Assembly: GCA_041441555.1 (NCBI GenBank)
Contig: JASDSW010000039.1
Location: forward strand, 1-64,000
Direction of reading: 5' to 3'
Length of the DNA: 64,000 nucleotides
DNA from: Pseudaeromonas sp041441555
Lineage (GTDB): Bacteria; Pseudomonadota; Gammaproteobacteria; Enterobacterales; Aeromonadaceae
Positions 18,544 through 27,592 of the stretch are shown here, one piece after another. The translations under genes were made by a program, and so were the position numbers. The notes under the pieces are model-generated. The model saw nothing but the letters and a program-made list of their open reading frames with translations. It ran no database searches and was not told the DNA's origin. Every line of letters starts with the position of its first letter. The stretch's first letter is position 1.

Positions 18544-19157
18544 ACCTGCAAGAACTAAACGAGCTTGATTTTAATGACATCGGCCTTTGGCCCACGCCGG
18601 TCAAGATTGCCATGATCGTCATTGTTTTTGTGTTGATCGCGGTCGGTGGTTACGTCTACTTCATCGCGGATTCTATCGCCGCGTTGGATACCAGCCGGAA
18701 TAAGGAGACTGAACTGAAAGTTCAGTTCGAAATGAAAGCCGCATTGGCTAGCAATCTGGAGGCTTATAAGCAGCAGATGGTCGAGTTGGAAGGGTTGTTG
18801 CAGGCACAATTGCGACAACTTCCTAACAAGAATGAAGTTGCTGGTCTGCTGGATGACATCAGCTTTATCGCGATGGACAACGGTCTGAAGTTGCTGCGCA
18901 TCAACTGGGAGCCTGAAATTCAACATGAGTTCTCAACCGAGCTGCCGATGCGAATCGAATTATCTGGTTCATATAGTCAGTTGGGTAAGTTCACCTCGGA
19001 TGTGGCCGCGCTGCCCCGGATCGTCATTCTGGATAGTTTCACGACGGTCCGCGAGAAGGAGAGCGGTGATTTGCTGATGAGCATGCTGGCCAAGACCTAT
19101 CGGTACAATGAGAAGAATGCTAAGACGAAGATGGCTAAAGCAAAGGGGAGAAACTGA
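18540..19157 (+). CDS. pilO: Type IV pilus assembly protein PilO
   Basis: Partner of PilN in the alignment complex between the inner-membrane motor and the outer-membrane secretin. It has 205 residues, with a cytoplasmic N-terminus (ELNELDFNDIGLWP), a membrane helix near residues 22-42, a periplasmic coiled coil ending in LRQLPNKNEVAGLLDDIS, and a C-terminal domain. ATG overlaps the pilN stop by 4 bases and its own stop overlaps pilP by one base. Confidence 0.95.
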   Translation: MNLQELNELDFNDIGLWPTPVKIAMIVIVFVLIAVGGYVYFIADSIAALDTSRNKETELKVQFEMKAALASNLEAYKQQMVELEGLLQAQLRQLPNKNEVAGLLDDISFIAMDNGLKLLRINWEPEIQHEFSTELPMRIELSGSYSQLGKFTSDVAALPRIVILDSFTTVREKESGDLLMSMLAKTYRYNEKNAKTKMAKAKGRN

Positions 19158-19675
19158 TGAAACGTTTATGTCTCTCCATGGTGATGCTCAGCCTGTTAGG
19201 CGCATGTTCCAACAGTGATGAACTGCAAGATTATGTGACCCAGGTGAAGAGTCGCCCTGCTCTGCCGATTGAACCTTTGCCGGTTATCAAGAATTTTGAG
19301 GCGATGAAGTTCAATCCATCAACTTCGCGAACTCCATTTGCCGAGCCACAGCCTGAGTTGGCTTCACCCACTCAGATCACCAAGAAAAATTGTATCCAGC
19401 CGGATGCGGGACGGGTCAAAGAGCCTTTGGAGCAGTTTTCCTTAGATAATCTATCCATGCGGGGAACCATGGGCATCAACGGCCGCCTGTGGGCTTTGAT
19501 CAACTCCAGTGAGGGGGAGGTCTATCGTGTCGCTACTGGGCAATATATGGGGCTGAATCATGGCCAGGTCACATCGATAAAACCTGACTCAGTTGAGCTT
19601 CAGGAGATTGTTCCGGATGGGAAGGGTTGTTGGTCGAAGAGAACAACCAAGTTGAATATTTTGGTAGCAGAATAA
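19157..19675 (+). CDS. pilP: Type IV pilus lipoprotein PilP
   Basis: Lipoprotein linking PilNO to the secretin PilQ. The 172 residues start with a lipoprotein signal, lipobox LLGAC (Cys at residue 16). A Pro-rich segment follows, then the beta-domain with LDNLSMRGTMGINGRLWALI and VYRVATGQYMGLNHGQV, the standard PilP core. Start is one base into the pilO stop (TGATGA). Confidence 0.94.
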   Translation: MKRLCLSMVMLSLLGACSNSDELQDYVTQVKSRPALPIEPLPVIKNFEAMKFNPSTSRTPFAEPQPELASPTQITKKNCIQPDAGRVKEPLEQFSLDNLSMRGTMGINGRLWALINSSEGEVYRVATGQYMGLNHGQVTSIKPDSVELQEIVPDGKGCWSKRTTKLNILVAE

Positions 19676-19698
19676 GTCTCGCAGGCAGGAAACGGATT

Positions 19699-21828
19699 AT
19701 GAATCAACAAAAATCAAGGATCGGACAATTCGTCATGCTGGCAGCTTTGGCTGGCATCTGGCTGCCTGCTGAAGCATCAACTCGGCTTGAGCAAATCAAG
19801 GTGAATCCCTTGATGGCTGGACAGTTGCAGTTGGAACTCAGTTTTGATCAGCCAGTTAGTTCATTTGTCGATCGACTCAAGTATCAGCCGAACCAATTAG
19901 TCGTTCAGGTCGCTGATTCCAGCTCATCCATGCCCATGAGTCAGATCCCGGTCGAGCGGCAGGGGGTTCAAAAGGTCAATGTTGTGCCCAATGGCACTGG
20001 CCTTGATGTCTTGGTCGATCTGAAACAACTGATGCCGTATCAGATTACTCAGTCGGGTAATTCACTGCTGGTGACCCTGGGTCAACAACAAGCGGATGCT
20101 GCGGTTCCTGCCGCTGCACCGGCGGTGACGCCGGTGGCTGCCGTGCCAGCCAAGGCTGCGCCTTTGAATCAGGACAGTACTGCTAGCAATATCGCTGTCA
20201 TCAACCGAATCAAGAGCATCGATTTCCGCCGGGGGAAGGATGGTCAAGGGCAGTTGATGGTTGGCTTGGACAATTCATCCGCAGCCGTTGACATCAGCCG
20301 TCGCGGTAGTCATGTCGTTGCCAAGTTCCATGCGACAGGGGTTGCTGATGAGCTGGTGGCTCTGATGGATGTCACTGATTTTGCAACGCCGGTGAGCAAG
20401 GTGGATGTCTCCAAGCAGGGCAAAGATATCGTCCTGGATCTGGCGGTAACGGGGGCATTTGATTACCGTTATGATCAGTCACAAAACCTCTTTGTCGTCG
20501 AAGTCGCTCCGCAGAAGGTGGCTGCAGTTGCGGCCAAGGATGGCAAGCCCGATGCGCAAAAAGTGAAGTACCAGGGCAAACCGATCTCGTTGAACTTCCA
20601 GGATGTTCCCGTTCGAACTGTCCTGCAGTTGATTGCCGATTTCAACAACTTCAACCTAGTCACGACGGATTCTGTCGCGGGTAACATTACTCTGCGTCTG
20701 GATGGGGTACCTTGGGAGCAGGCGCTTGATACGGTACTCAAGGTCAAGGGACTGGATAAGCGTCTGGAAGGCAATATCCTGCTGGTCGCTCCCGCCCAAG
20801 AGATTGCCGATCGTGAACGGCAGAGCCTGGAAAGTAAAAAAGAAGTTGCCAAGCTGGAGCCCCTAGTCACCGAGTATATTCAGATCAACTATGCCAAGGC
20901 GGGAGAGGTCGCGGCACTGCTGTCGGCGGACGAGAAGACCCGACTCCTGTCTGATCGAGGTGCCGTGAGCGTCGATGATAGAACCAATACCCTGCTGGTC
21001 AAGGATACCGCCGAGGTAATCGACCACATCAAGCGGATGCTGGATGTGCTGGATATCCCGGTCAAGCAGGTGGTCATTGAGGCTCGCATGGTCACCATCG
21101 ATGACGGCGTCGATGAGGAGTTGGGGGTTCGTTGGGGTGTGACCAAGAGCAGTGGCGATGGTTCTACCTCCGGGACGATTGAAGGTAATGATACCGTGTC
21201 CGAGGATGGTTCTGTGACCCGTGGTAATGTCAACAATCGGTTGAATGTAAACTTACCGACTGCTGATGCGGCGGGCAGCATCGCCTTCCAAGTCGCCAAG
21301 CTGGCCGATGGTACCTTGTTGGATTTGGAACTCAGTGCGCTGGAAACCGAAAACAAAGCGGAGATCATTGCTAGCCCGCGAGTGACGACGGCTAACCAGA
21401 AAGAAGCCATCATCGAGCAAGGTACCGAGTTTCCAAGCAACAGCTCGTCATCGAGCGGTGCAACGACCGTAGAGTGGAAGAAGGCCGTATTGAGTTTGAA
21501 GGTGACGCCGCATATCACCCCGGATAACCGCGTGATTCTCGATCTGACTGTCACGCAAGATACCTTGGGTAAGGAAGTCAAGACGGGTACGGGTACTGGT
21601 ACCGCGATCAACACCCAGCAGATTAGCACTCAGGTGCTGGTGGACAATGGTGAAACCCTGGTGCTCGGCGGTATCTATCAGCAGACCATCAAGAAGGACG
21701 TCACCAAGGTACCGTTGCTGGGTGATATCCCTGGGGTTGGTGTCCTGTTCCGGAACACATCGGAGTCGAATACCAAGCGCGAGCTGCTGATCTTCGTGAC
21801 ACCGAAGATCGTGGTCGAATCCATCTAA
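19699..21828 (+). CDS. pilQ: Type IV pilus outer-membrane secretin PilQ
   Basis: Forms the outer-membrane pore through which the pilus extends. The 709 residues comprise a signal peptide (MLAALAGIWLPAEAS), two AMIN peptidoglycan-binding domains (about residues 30-290), an STN/secretin N0 domain (ISLNFQDVPVRTVLQLIADF), an N1 domain (EYIQINYAKAGEVAALL) and the secretin core. VPLLGDIPGVGVLFR and RELLIFVTPKI near the C-terminus are diagnostic. ATG 19699 is used because AGGA lies upstream and the signal peptide starts there; upstream in-frame codons fall inside pilP. It ends the pil operon, with a strong terminator. Confidence 0.96.
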   Translation: MNQQKSRIGQFVMLAALAGIWLPAEASTRLEQIKVNPLMAGQLQLELSFDQPVSSFVDRLKYQPNQLVVQVADSSSSMPMSQIPVERQGVQKVNVVPNGTGLDVLVDLKQLMPYQITQSGNSLLVTLGQQQADAAVPAAAPAVTPVAAVPAKAAPLNQDSTASNIAVINRIKSIDFRRGKDGQGQLMVGLDNSSAAVDISRRGSHVVAKFHATGVADELVALMDVTDFATPVSKVDVSKQGKDIVLDLAVTGAFDYRYDQSQNLFVVEVAPQKVAAVAAKDGKPDAQKVKYQGKPISLNFQDVPVRTVLQLIADFNNFNLVTTDSVAGNITLRLDGVPWEQALDTVLKVKGLDKRLEGNILLVAPAQEIADRERQSLESKKEVAKLEPLVTEYIQINYAKAGEVAALLSADEKTRLLSDRGAVSVDDRTNTLLVKDTAEVIDHIKRMLDVLDIPVKQVVIEARMVTIDDGVDEELGVRWGVTKSSGDGSTSGTIEGNDTVSEDGSVTRGNVNNRLNVNLPTADAAGSIAFQVAKLADGTLLDLELSALETENKAEIIASPRVTTANQKEAIIEQGTEFPSNSSSSSGATTVEWKKAVLSLKVTPHITPDNRVILDLTVTQDTLGKEVKTGTGTGTAINTQQISTQVLVDNGETLVLGGIYQQTIKKDVTKVPLLGDIPGVGVLFRNTSESNTKRELLIFVTPKIVVESI

Positions 21829-21850
21829 TGTTCCTGCGATGGGATTGAGC

Positions 21851-21879
21851 AAAAACCCGGCGTTAGCCGGGTTTTTTTA
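21851..21879 (+). terminator. Intrinsic terminator of the pilMNOPQ operon
   Basis: AACCCGGC and GCCGGGTT pair around GTTA and are followed by seven T residues; five A residues ahead make it potentially bidirectional. Confidence 0.92.
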
Positions 21880-22004
21880 TGTCCGGTTGCCATCATCTGG
21901 TGGCTGCTGCATAATTCCTCGTCCAGTTTCGAACGTTAGGGATTTTTTGTCCTGGGTTCCCGCCACTAATGCGGGCAGGTTTGTTTTGACTATTGACGAA
22001 TAAA

Positions 22005-22523
22005 ATGGCTGAAAAACGCAATATTTTCCTTGTGGGCCCCATGGGGGCAGGTAAGAGCACTATCGGTAAACACCTCGCAGATCAATTGCATATGGAGTTC
22101 TACGACTCGGATGTTGAGATCGAGCGTCGGACAGGAGCTGATATCGCCTGGGTATTTGATGTTGAAGGCGAAGAGGGCTTCCGCAAACGGGAAGAACAGG
22201 TCATCGGTGACCTGACGGAGCTGCAAGGCATTGTCTTGGCGACCGGTGGTGGTGCCATTAAGAGTCCTCAAACGCGTAATCGTCTCTCTGCCCGCGGCAT
22301 AGTGGTATACCTTGAGACACCCATTGAGAAGCAGTTTGCGCGAACCCAGCGTGACAAGCGTCGCCCCCTGTTGCAGACCGAAGAGGATCCGCGCGATGTT
22401 TTGATTCGTCTGGCCGAAGAGCGTGAACCTCTCTACCAAGAAGTCGCGGATTATGTCGTCCGAACCGATGAACAGAGTGCCAAGTTGGTTGCCAATCAGA
22501 TTGCGCAATTGCTAGGTCTGTAA
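22005..22523 (+). CDS. aroK: Shikimate kinase I
   Basis: Phosphorylates shikimate with ATP in chorismate synthesis. The 172 residues (E. coli 173) include the P-loop GPMGAGKST at about 11-19, the shikimate-binding DSD near 34-36, ATGGGA near 79-84 and the lid RDKRRPLL. ATG 22005 starts MAEKRNIFLVGP as in E. coli; a TTG four codons upstream is less likely. No strong Shine-Dalgarno sequence is visible. The gene is 19 bases ahead of aroB. Confidence 0.96.
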   Translation: MAEKRNIFLVGPMGAGKSTIGKHLADQLHMEFYDSDVEIERRTGADIAWVFDVEGEEGFRKREEQVIGDLTELQGIVLATGGGAIKSPQTRNRLSARGIVVYLETPIEKQFARTQRDKRRPLLQTEEDPRDVLIRLAEEREPLYQEVADYVVRTDEQSAKLVANQIAQLLGL

Positions 22524-22542
22524 TTTTTCCAACGGAGCAGCC

Positions 22543-23625
22543 ATGGAACGGTTGAATGTAGACCTCGCTGACAGAAGTTATCCTATTTCCATTGGTTCTG
22601 GCCTGTTAAGCCACTCAGAGCTGTTTTCTCACGGGATTCGTGGGCGCCGGGTCATGGTGGTGAGCAATGAAACTGTCGCCCCACTGTACTTGGAGCGGGT
22701 GCAACAGACGCTAACAGGCTATCAGGTTGACACCTGCATTCTGCCGGACGGTGAAGCCTACAAAAATCTGGATAGTTTCAATCAGATCATGACGGCTCTG
22801 CTCGAGGGCCGACATGGGCGCGATACGACCCTGGTGGCTCTCGGTGGTGGTGTGATTGGTGACCTAGTTGGCTTTGCGGCAGCCAGTTATCAGCGGGGCA
22901 TCCCTTTTATCCAGATCCCGACGACCCTGCTGTCGCAGGTCGATTCATCTGTGGGCGGCAAGACGGGGGTCAATCACCCGTTGGGTAAGAACATGATTGG
23001 CGCCTTTTATCAACCCAAGGCCGTCATCATAGATACCGATTGCCTGACGACTCTGCCGTCTCGTGAACTGTCGGCGGGAATGGCCGAAGTAATCAAATAT
23101 GGCATCATCTGGGATGCAGACTTTTTTACTTGGCTGGAGCGCCATATGGGTGGACTGATGGCTCTGGAGAGCCATCTACTGATCCAGGCGATCCTCAAGT
23201 GCTGCAGCATCAAAGCCGAGGTGGTGTCGCAAGATGAAACCGAGACCGGGGTCCGCGCCTTGTTGAATCTGGGGCATACCTTTGGTCACGCCATTGAGGC
23301 CGAGCAAGGATATGGCAATTGGCTGCACGGGGAAGCCGTGGCGGCTGGCACCCTGCTGGCGTCGCAAACGTCGCTGCGTCTGGGTCTGTTGACCCCGGAA
23401 CAATTGGTGCGGATCCGGAACTTGCATCTGGCGGCTAACCTGCCGGTGCTGGCACCGGCGGAGATGGATTACGCCGCCTTCATCCAGCACATGATGCGGG
23501 ATAAGAAGGTGCTGTCAGGGAAATTGCGTCTGGTGTTGCCGACGGATATCGGTCGCGCCGAAGTCTTCGCGGATGTGCCAGAGTCCGTGCTGCAGACCGT
23601 CATCGAGATGGATCACCGGGCGTGA
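22543..23625 (+). CDS. aroB: 3-dehydroquinate synthase
   Basis: Second enzyme of the shikimate pathway, NAD- and metal-dependent, 360 residues. LGGGVIGDLVGFAA, the segment QIPTTLLSQVDSSVGGKTG and the metal ligands in LNLGHTFGHAIE are canonical. It follows aroK closely and its stop overlaps the GTG start of damX, the same order as in E. coli. Confidence 0.97.
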   Translation: MERLNVDLADRSYPISIGSGLLSHSELFSHGIRGRRVMVVSNETVAPLYLERVQQTLTGYQVDTCILPDGEAYKNLDSFNQIMTALLEGRHGRDTTLVALGGGVIGDLVGFAAASYQRGIPFIQIPTTLLSQVDSSVGGKTGVNHPLGKNMIGAFYQPKAVIIDTDCLTTLPSRELSAGMAEVIKYGIIWDADFFTWLERHMGGLMALESHLLIQAILKCCSIKAEVVSQDETETGVRALLNLGHTFGHAIEAEQGYGNWLHGEAVAAGTLLASQTSLRLGLLTPEQLVRIRNLHLAANLPVLAPAEMDYAAFIQHMMRDKKVLSGKLRLVLPTDIGRAEVFADVPESVLQTVIEMDHRA

Positions 23626-25226
23626 ACGCACAACGCTTGCCGGATTTAGCCAGCCAGGCGCACCTGAGATCGCGTCTGCACCACTTGCTGGCTTTCTCTT
23701 CGCCGTTCATCTTTCTAGCCGGCGCCGCAGGCAGCGGGCGCACTCTTTTGTGCGAGCAACTGCTGTCGATGTTTGATTCGCCGCCTTGGCGCGTCGCCTT
23801 TGTCAGTTGTCAACGCGGCCTGCCGTTGTCGCGTTTGCGGGAGATTTTGATCTCTCAGCTGGCGCCAGCTGCTGTTTTCAATCCGGAAGACGGCTGTGCC
23901 GATTCTCTGGTTCGGATCCTGGGGGCCGAGTCCCGCGCTTTACTGCTGGTGATCGATGATGCCGATCAAGCGGTGGAGGGCTTGATCTCCGAGCTTTGGG
24001 AGCTGTATTCCATTAATGATGCGCTTCCGCAACCTCACAAAATCAGTGTGTTACTCTGTGGCGCGGCCCCTTGGTGCGAGTCTCAGGCACGCAGTCTCAA
24101 GGGGCATGCCGGGCCGGCGCTCGAGCTGGATGTTGAGCCTCTGCCGACCGACGAGCAGATGGCGTTGTTAGAGTATTGTCTGCGTCGTGCCGATTATTAT
24201 GCATTACTGCCGAATCCGGCTGCACTGGCGGATAAGTTGCGCCTGTGCGCGGGCAACCCTGGCCAGATTGTCGCCCTGGCGGAGAGTATTATGAGCAAGA
24301 AGAGCCCCACGAAGAGAACCCATTTACCGACCCACAAGGTCGTGGCCTCGGTCGCCGTGGTTGCGGCCCTGATTCTGCTGCTCAGTTGGGTGATTCCGCC
24401 GTTGTTGACTGAATCGTCGACACCTCCCACATCAGAACCGTTGCCAACCGCCAGTTCGGCGGCGACGGCCACGGTGATTCCGGCCGCGCAGAGCATCAAA
24501 CCGGTCGAGGATAAGGCGCCCTTGCCTGCTGATGCGGTTAGTCAGGCGGATCTGGATGCCAAGTTACCCGCCGAACAGCGTCGCGTCGTGATTGCGGACC
24601 ATGTGGTCAAACAGATCATGAGCGATCCCCGTTCCGGCAAAGTCGTCTCAGCGGCACAAGCGACGGCATCCGCCGCCGTCTCTGCGCCTGTTTCTGGGGC
24701 CATGGCTCCCGTTTCGGGTGCTGTGACCTCCTTGCAGCAGTTGTCGCCCTTGGCGGAAGAACTCAAAGCGGCTCCGTTACCGGCAGCCAGCAGCTCTGCG
24801 GTGTCGGCGGCATCGGGGAACGTCAGCGCGGCCGCAGTGACGGTAGCTCAGCCAACCGATGACAAGGCTGCGGTCAAGGCCAATGCGAGCGCTGCGGACA
24901 AGCCGGTGGTGGCGACTGAAGCATTGGCGAGTGTCATGGGTAATAACAGCGAATTGAAGCAGAAGCCGCTGCGTAGTTACACCATCCAGCTCTCGGCGGG
25001 CAGTGAGGCGGCGGCACTGGTGCGTTATGCCAAACAGAAGAGTCTCTCCGGGCGCTACTGGATTTATCAGACCGAATACAACGGCAAGCCGTGGTATGTG
25101 TTGATCCTCGGCGAATATGGCTCGGCCAAGCAGGCCAAGGCGGCCATCAATGCCATGCCAGCCGCCTTGCGGCAGAGTCAACCCTGGCCCAAGTCGTTTG
25201 GCCAGGTCCAAAAAGAGATGAAATAA
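23622..25226 (+). CDS. damX: Cell-division protein DamX with AAA and SPOR domains
   Basis: Septal-ring protein that binds denuded glycan strands. The 534 residues start at GTG 23622, overlapping the aroB stop by 4 bases. Residues about 25-225 are an ExeA-like AAA domain whose P-loop reads GAAGSGRT (34-41), with Arg where Walker A normally has Lys, and a Walker B-like LLLVIDDAD. A membrane helix follows at about 237-258. A long Ala/Val/Ser-rich periplasmic linker leads to the C-terminal SPOR domain (from about 447: SYTIQLSAGS, WYVLILGEYGS). E. coli DamX is shorter; the larger AAA-bearing form is typical of non-enteric gammaproteobacteria. Confidence 0.9.
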   Translation: MNAQRLPDLASQAHLRSRLHHLLAFSSPFIFLAGAAGSGRTLLCEQLLSMFDSPPWRVAFVSCQRGLPLSRLREILISQLAPAAVFNPEDGCADSLVRILGAESRALLLVIDDADQAVEGLISELWELYSINDALPQPHKISVLLCGAAPWCESQARSLKGHAGPALELDVEPLPTDEQMALLEYCLRRADYYALLPNPAALADKLRLCAGNPGQIVALAESIMSKKSPTKRTHLPTHKVVASVAVVAALILLLSWVIPPLLTESSTPPTSEPLPTASSAATATVIPAAQSIKPVEDKAPLPADAVSQADLDAKLPAEQRRVVIADHVVKQIMSDPRSGKVVSAAQATASAAVSAPVSGAMAPVSGAVTSLQQLSPLAEELKAAPLPAASSSAVSAASGNVSAAAVTVAQPTDDKAAVKANASAADKPVVATEALASVMGNNSELKQKPLRSYTIQLSAGSEAAALVRYAKQKSLSGRYWIYQTEYNGKPWYVLILGEYGSAKQAKAAINAMPAALRQSQPWPKSFGQVQKEMK

Positions 25227-25252
25227 CCAGAGTCTTGGTATCGACTTCGTGA

Positions 25253-25279
25253 GGGGGCTACAATGCGCCCCCTTTTTTG
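25253..25279 (+). terminator. Intrinsic terminator of damX
   Basis: GGGGGC (25253-25258) pairs with GCCCCC (25267-25272), followed by TTTTTT. It lies between damX and dam, implying a separate dam promoter or read-through. Confidence 0.85.
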
Positions 25280-25314
25280 TGGCGAGTGGCCGCTTGTAGC
25301 ATGACAAAGCACCG

Positions 25315-26151
25315 ATGAAAAAAACGCGCGCATTTCTCAAGTGGGCTGGTGGCAAATATGCCTTGGTCGACTCCATCACGGCTCGACTGCCACAGGGGCG
25401 GGTTCTGGTCGAACCCTTTGTCGGCGCGGGCTCGGTCTTTATGAATACAGAGTATGAAGCCTACCTGTTGGCCGATATCAATCCGGATCTCATCGATTTC
25501 TACAATTTGCTCAAGAGTGCGCCCGATGCCGTGATCCAGCAGGCGCGGGGGCTGTTCTGCCCGGCGAATAATCAGCGCGAGGCCTATTTTGAGCTGCGTG
25601 CCGCTTTTAACCAGTGTCACGAGGCGCGCGAGCGCGCGGCCCTGTTCCTGTACCTGAATCGACACGGCTATAACGGCCTCTGTCGCTACAACAAGAAGGG
25701 GGGCTTCAATGTTCCCTTCGGCAAGTACAAGGCGCCCTACTTCCCGGAAGAGGAGCTCTGGGCTTTCGCCGAGAAGGCGCAGCGTGCCACCTTCATCTGC
25801 GAATGCTACTCCAAGACCTTTGAACGGCTGGAGGCGGACCACGTCGTCTATTGTGATCCGCCCTACGTGCCACTATCGAGCTCGGCCAATTTCACCACCT
25901 ATGCGGCCAATGGCTTCTCGCTGGACGACCAGGCGTTGCTGGCACGTTTGGCGCGTCATACTGCGCAGGAGCGGCAGGTTCCGGTGCTGATCAGCAACCA
26001 TGCGACGGCGCTGACCTACGAACTGTATCGCGGCGCCTCGTTGGACGAGATCCAGGTCAAGCGGACCATCAGTCGCAGTGCCGGGAATCGCAACAAGGTT
26101 GGCGAGTTGCTGGCGCTCTATCTGCCTGGCATGGTGTTTGACGGAGGCTAG
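25315..26151 (+). CDS. dam: DNA adenine methyltransferase
   Basis: Methylates adenine in GATC; acts in mismatch repair, replication timing and gene control. The 278 residues equal the E. coli length. The AdoMet motif FLKWAGGKYALVD is at the N-terminus (motif I/X) and the catalytic DPPY at 181-184. It lies just after damX, as in enterics, and ahead of rpe-gph-trpS. Confidence 0.97.
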   Translation: MKKTRAFLKWAGGKYALVDSITARLPQGRVLVEPFVGAGSVFMNTEYEAYLLADINPDLIDFYNLLKSAPDAVIQQARGLFCPANNQREAYFELRAAFNQCHEARERAALFLYLNRHGYNGLCRYNKKGGFNVPFGKYKAPYFPEEELWAFAEKAQRATFICECYSKTFERLEADHVVYCDPPYVPLSSSANFTTYAANGFSLDDQALLARLARHTAQERQVPVLISNHATALTYELYRGASLDEIQVKRTISRSAGNRNKVGELLALYLPGMVFDGG

Positions 26152-26214
26152 AGTCAGCTCTCGCCTTGGGGTACTATTTGCCCGTTTTTATTGCCAACTT
26201 CGGATGATTGCCTA

Positions 26215-26889
26215 ATGAAAGAGTTCCAGATCGCCCCTTCCATCCTTTCTGCCGATTTTGCCCGTCTGGGTGAAGATGTGGCTCGTGTCTTGGCGGCCGG
26301 GGCGGACGTGGTGCACTTCGATGTGATGGACAACCACTATGTGCCCAACCTGACCATAGGCCCCATGGTCTGTCAGGCCCTGCGCAACTATGGCATTCAG
26401 GCGCCGATCGACGTCCATCTGATGGTCAAACCGGTGGATCGTCTGATCCCCGATTTTGCCAAGGCGGGAGCCTCTTTGATCACCTTTCATCCGGAGTGTT
26501 CCGAGCATATCGATCGCACGCTGCAACTGATCAAGGATCACGGCTGTCAGGCCGGTCTGGTCTTCAATCCGGCGACGCCGCTGCACTATCTGGATTATGT
26601 GCTGGATAAGCTCGATGTGATCCTGCTGATGTCGGTCAACCCGGGTTTCGGCGGTCAGAGCTTCATTCCTGGTACTCTCGACAAGCTGCGCCAGGTGCGT
26701 CAGTTGATCGATGCCAGCGGCCGCGATATTCGTCTGGAGATCGACGGCGGCGTCAAGGTGGATAATATCCGCGAGATCGCCGCCGCCGGGGCTGACATGT
26801 TCGTGGCGGGCTCGGCGATCTTCAGCCAGCCTGACTACCAGGCGGTCATTGCCCAGATGCGAGCCGAGTTGGCCAAAGTCCATGGCTGA
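26215..26889 (+). CDS. rpe: Ribulose-phosphate 3-epimerase
   Basis: Interconverts ribulose-5-phosphate and xylulose-5-phosphate in the pentose phosphate pathway. The 224 residues form a TIM barrel with APSILSADF, HFDVMDNHYVPN, DVHLMV, MSVNPGFGGQSF and the phosphate-binding IDGGV. ATG 26215 gives the usual N-terminus (MKEFQIAPSILS). The end overlaps gph by 8 bases. Confidence 0.97.
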   Translation: MKEFQIAPSILSADFARLGEDVARVLAAGADVVHFDVMDNHYVPNLTIGPMVCQALRNYGIQAPIDVHLMVKPVDRLIPDFAKAGASLITFHPECSEHIDRTLQLIKDHGCQAGLVFNPATPLHYLDYVLDKLDVILLMSVNPGFGGQSFIPGTLDKLRQVRQLIDASGRDIRLEIDGGVKVDNIREIAAAGADMFVAGSAIFSQPDYQAVIAQMRAELAKVHG

Positions 26890-27574
26890 GAACAAACGCG
26901 CCGACATCGACTTGCTGCTGTTCGATCTGGACGGCACTCTGGTCGATAGCGTGCCGCAACTGCACCGGGCGGTGGATGCTGCGCTCCAGAGTTGCGCTCT
27001 GCCGGGGGTCACCCTCGAGCAGGTCAAGCAGTGGATCGGCAATGGCGCGGATCTCCTGCTGCGGCGGGCCATCCAACGCCGCTATGAGCTGCAAGGCGAG
27101 ATGGACGAGGCGCTGGTGCAGCGCGTGCGACAACAATTCGATGAGCGTTATCTGGCCGGTTTGGCGAGCGACTTCTCCCTGTTTCCCGGGGTCGTTGCGA
27201 CGCTGCAACGGCTGCGCGCCGCCGGTTATCGCATGGCGGTGGTGACCAACAAGCCCCACCCGTTCGTGGCGCCTCTGCTGCAAGAGGCGGGTTTGATGCC
27301 GCTGTTTGATCAACTGCTCGGTGGCGATCTGCTACCGCAGCGCAAGCCGGATCCGGCGCCTCTGCTGCATGTCTGCCAGAGCCAGGGGATCGCCCCACGG
27401 CGCGCCCTGATGGTGGGCGACTCAAAGAATGATGTGTTGGCGGCCAAGGCGGCGGGAATGCCGGTCATTGGCCTGACCTACGGTTATAACCATGGCGAGC
27501 CCATCGCGGTGAGCAAGCCCGATTGGGTCATGGACCATTTTTGCCAGCTCGGCGATCTGTTGCTGGCCAACTGA
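26882..27574 (+). CDS. gph: Phosphoglycolate phosphatase
   Basis: HAD-superfamily hydrolase that removes phosphate from 2-phosphoglycolate, for example from DNA-repair ends. The 230 residues have motif I DLDGTLVDS, motif II VVTNK, motif III RKPDP and motif IV VGDSKND. Start 26882 lies inside the rpe end, indicating coupled translation; trpS follows 18 bases later. Confidence 0.95.
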   Translation: MAENKRADIDLLLFDLDGTLVDSVPQLHRAVDAALQSCALPGVTLEQVKQWIGNGADLLLRRAIQRRYELQGEMDEALVQRVRQQFDERYLAGLASDFSLFPGVVATLQRLRAAGYRMAVVTNKPHPFVAPLLQEAGLMPLFDQLLGGDLLPQRKPDPAPLLHVCQSQGIAPRRALMVGDSKNDVLAAKAAGMPVIGLTYGYNHGEPIAVSKPDWVMDHFCQLGDLLLAN

Positions 27575-27592
27575 CAAGGAATTGCGACGCGA

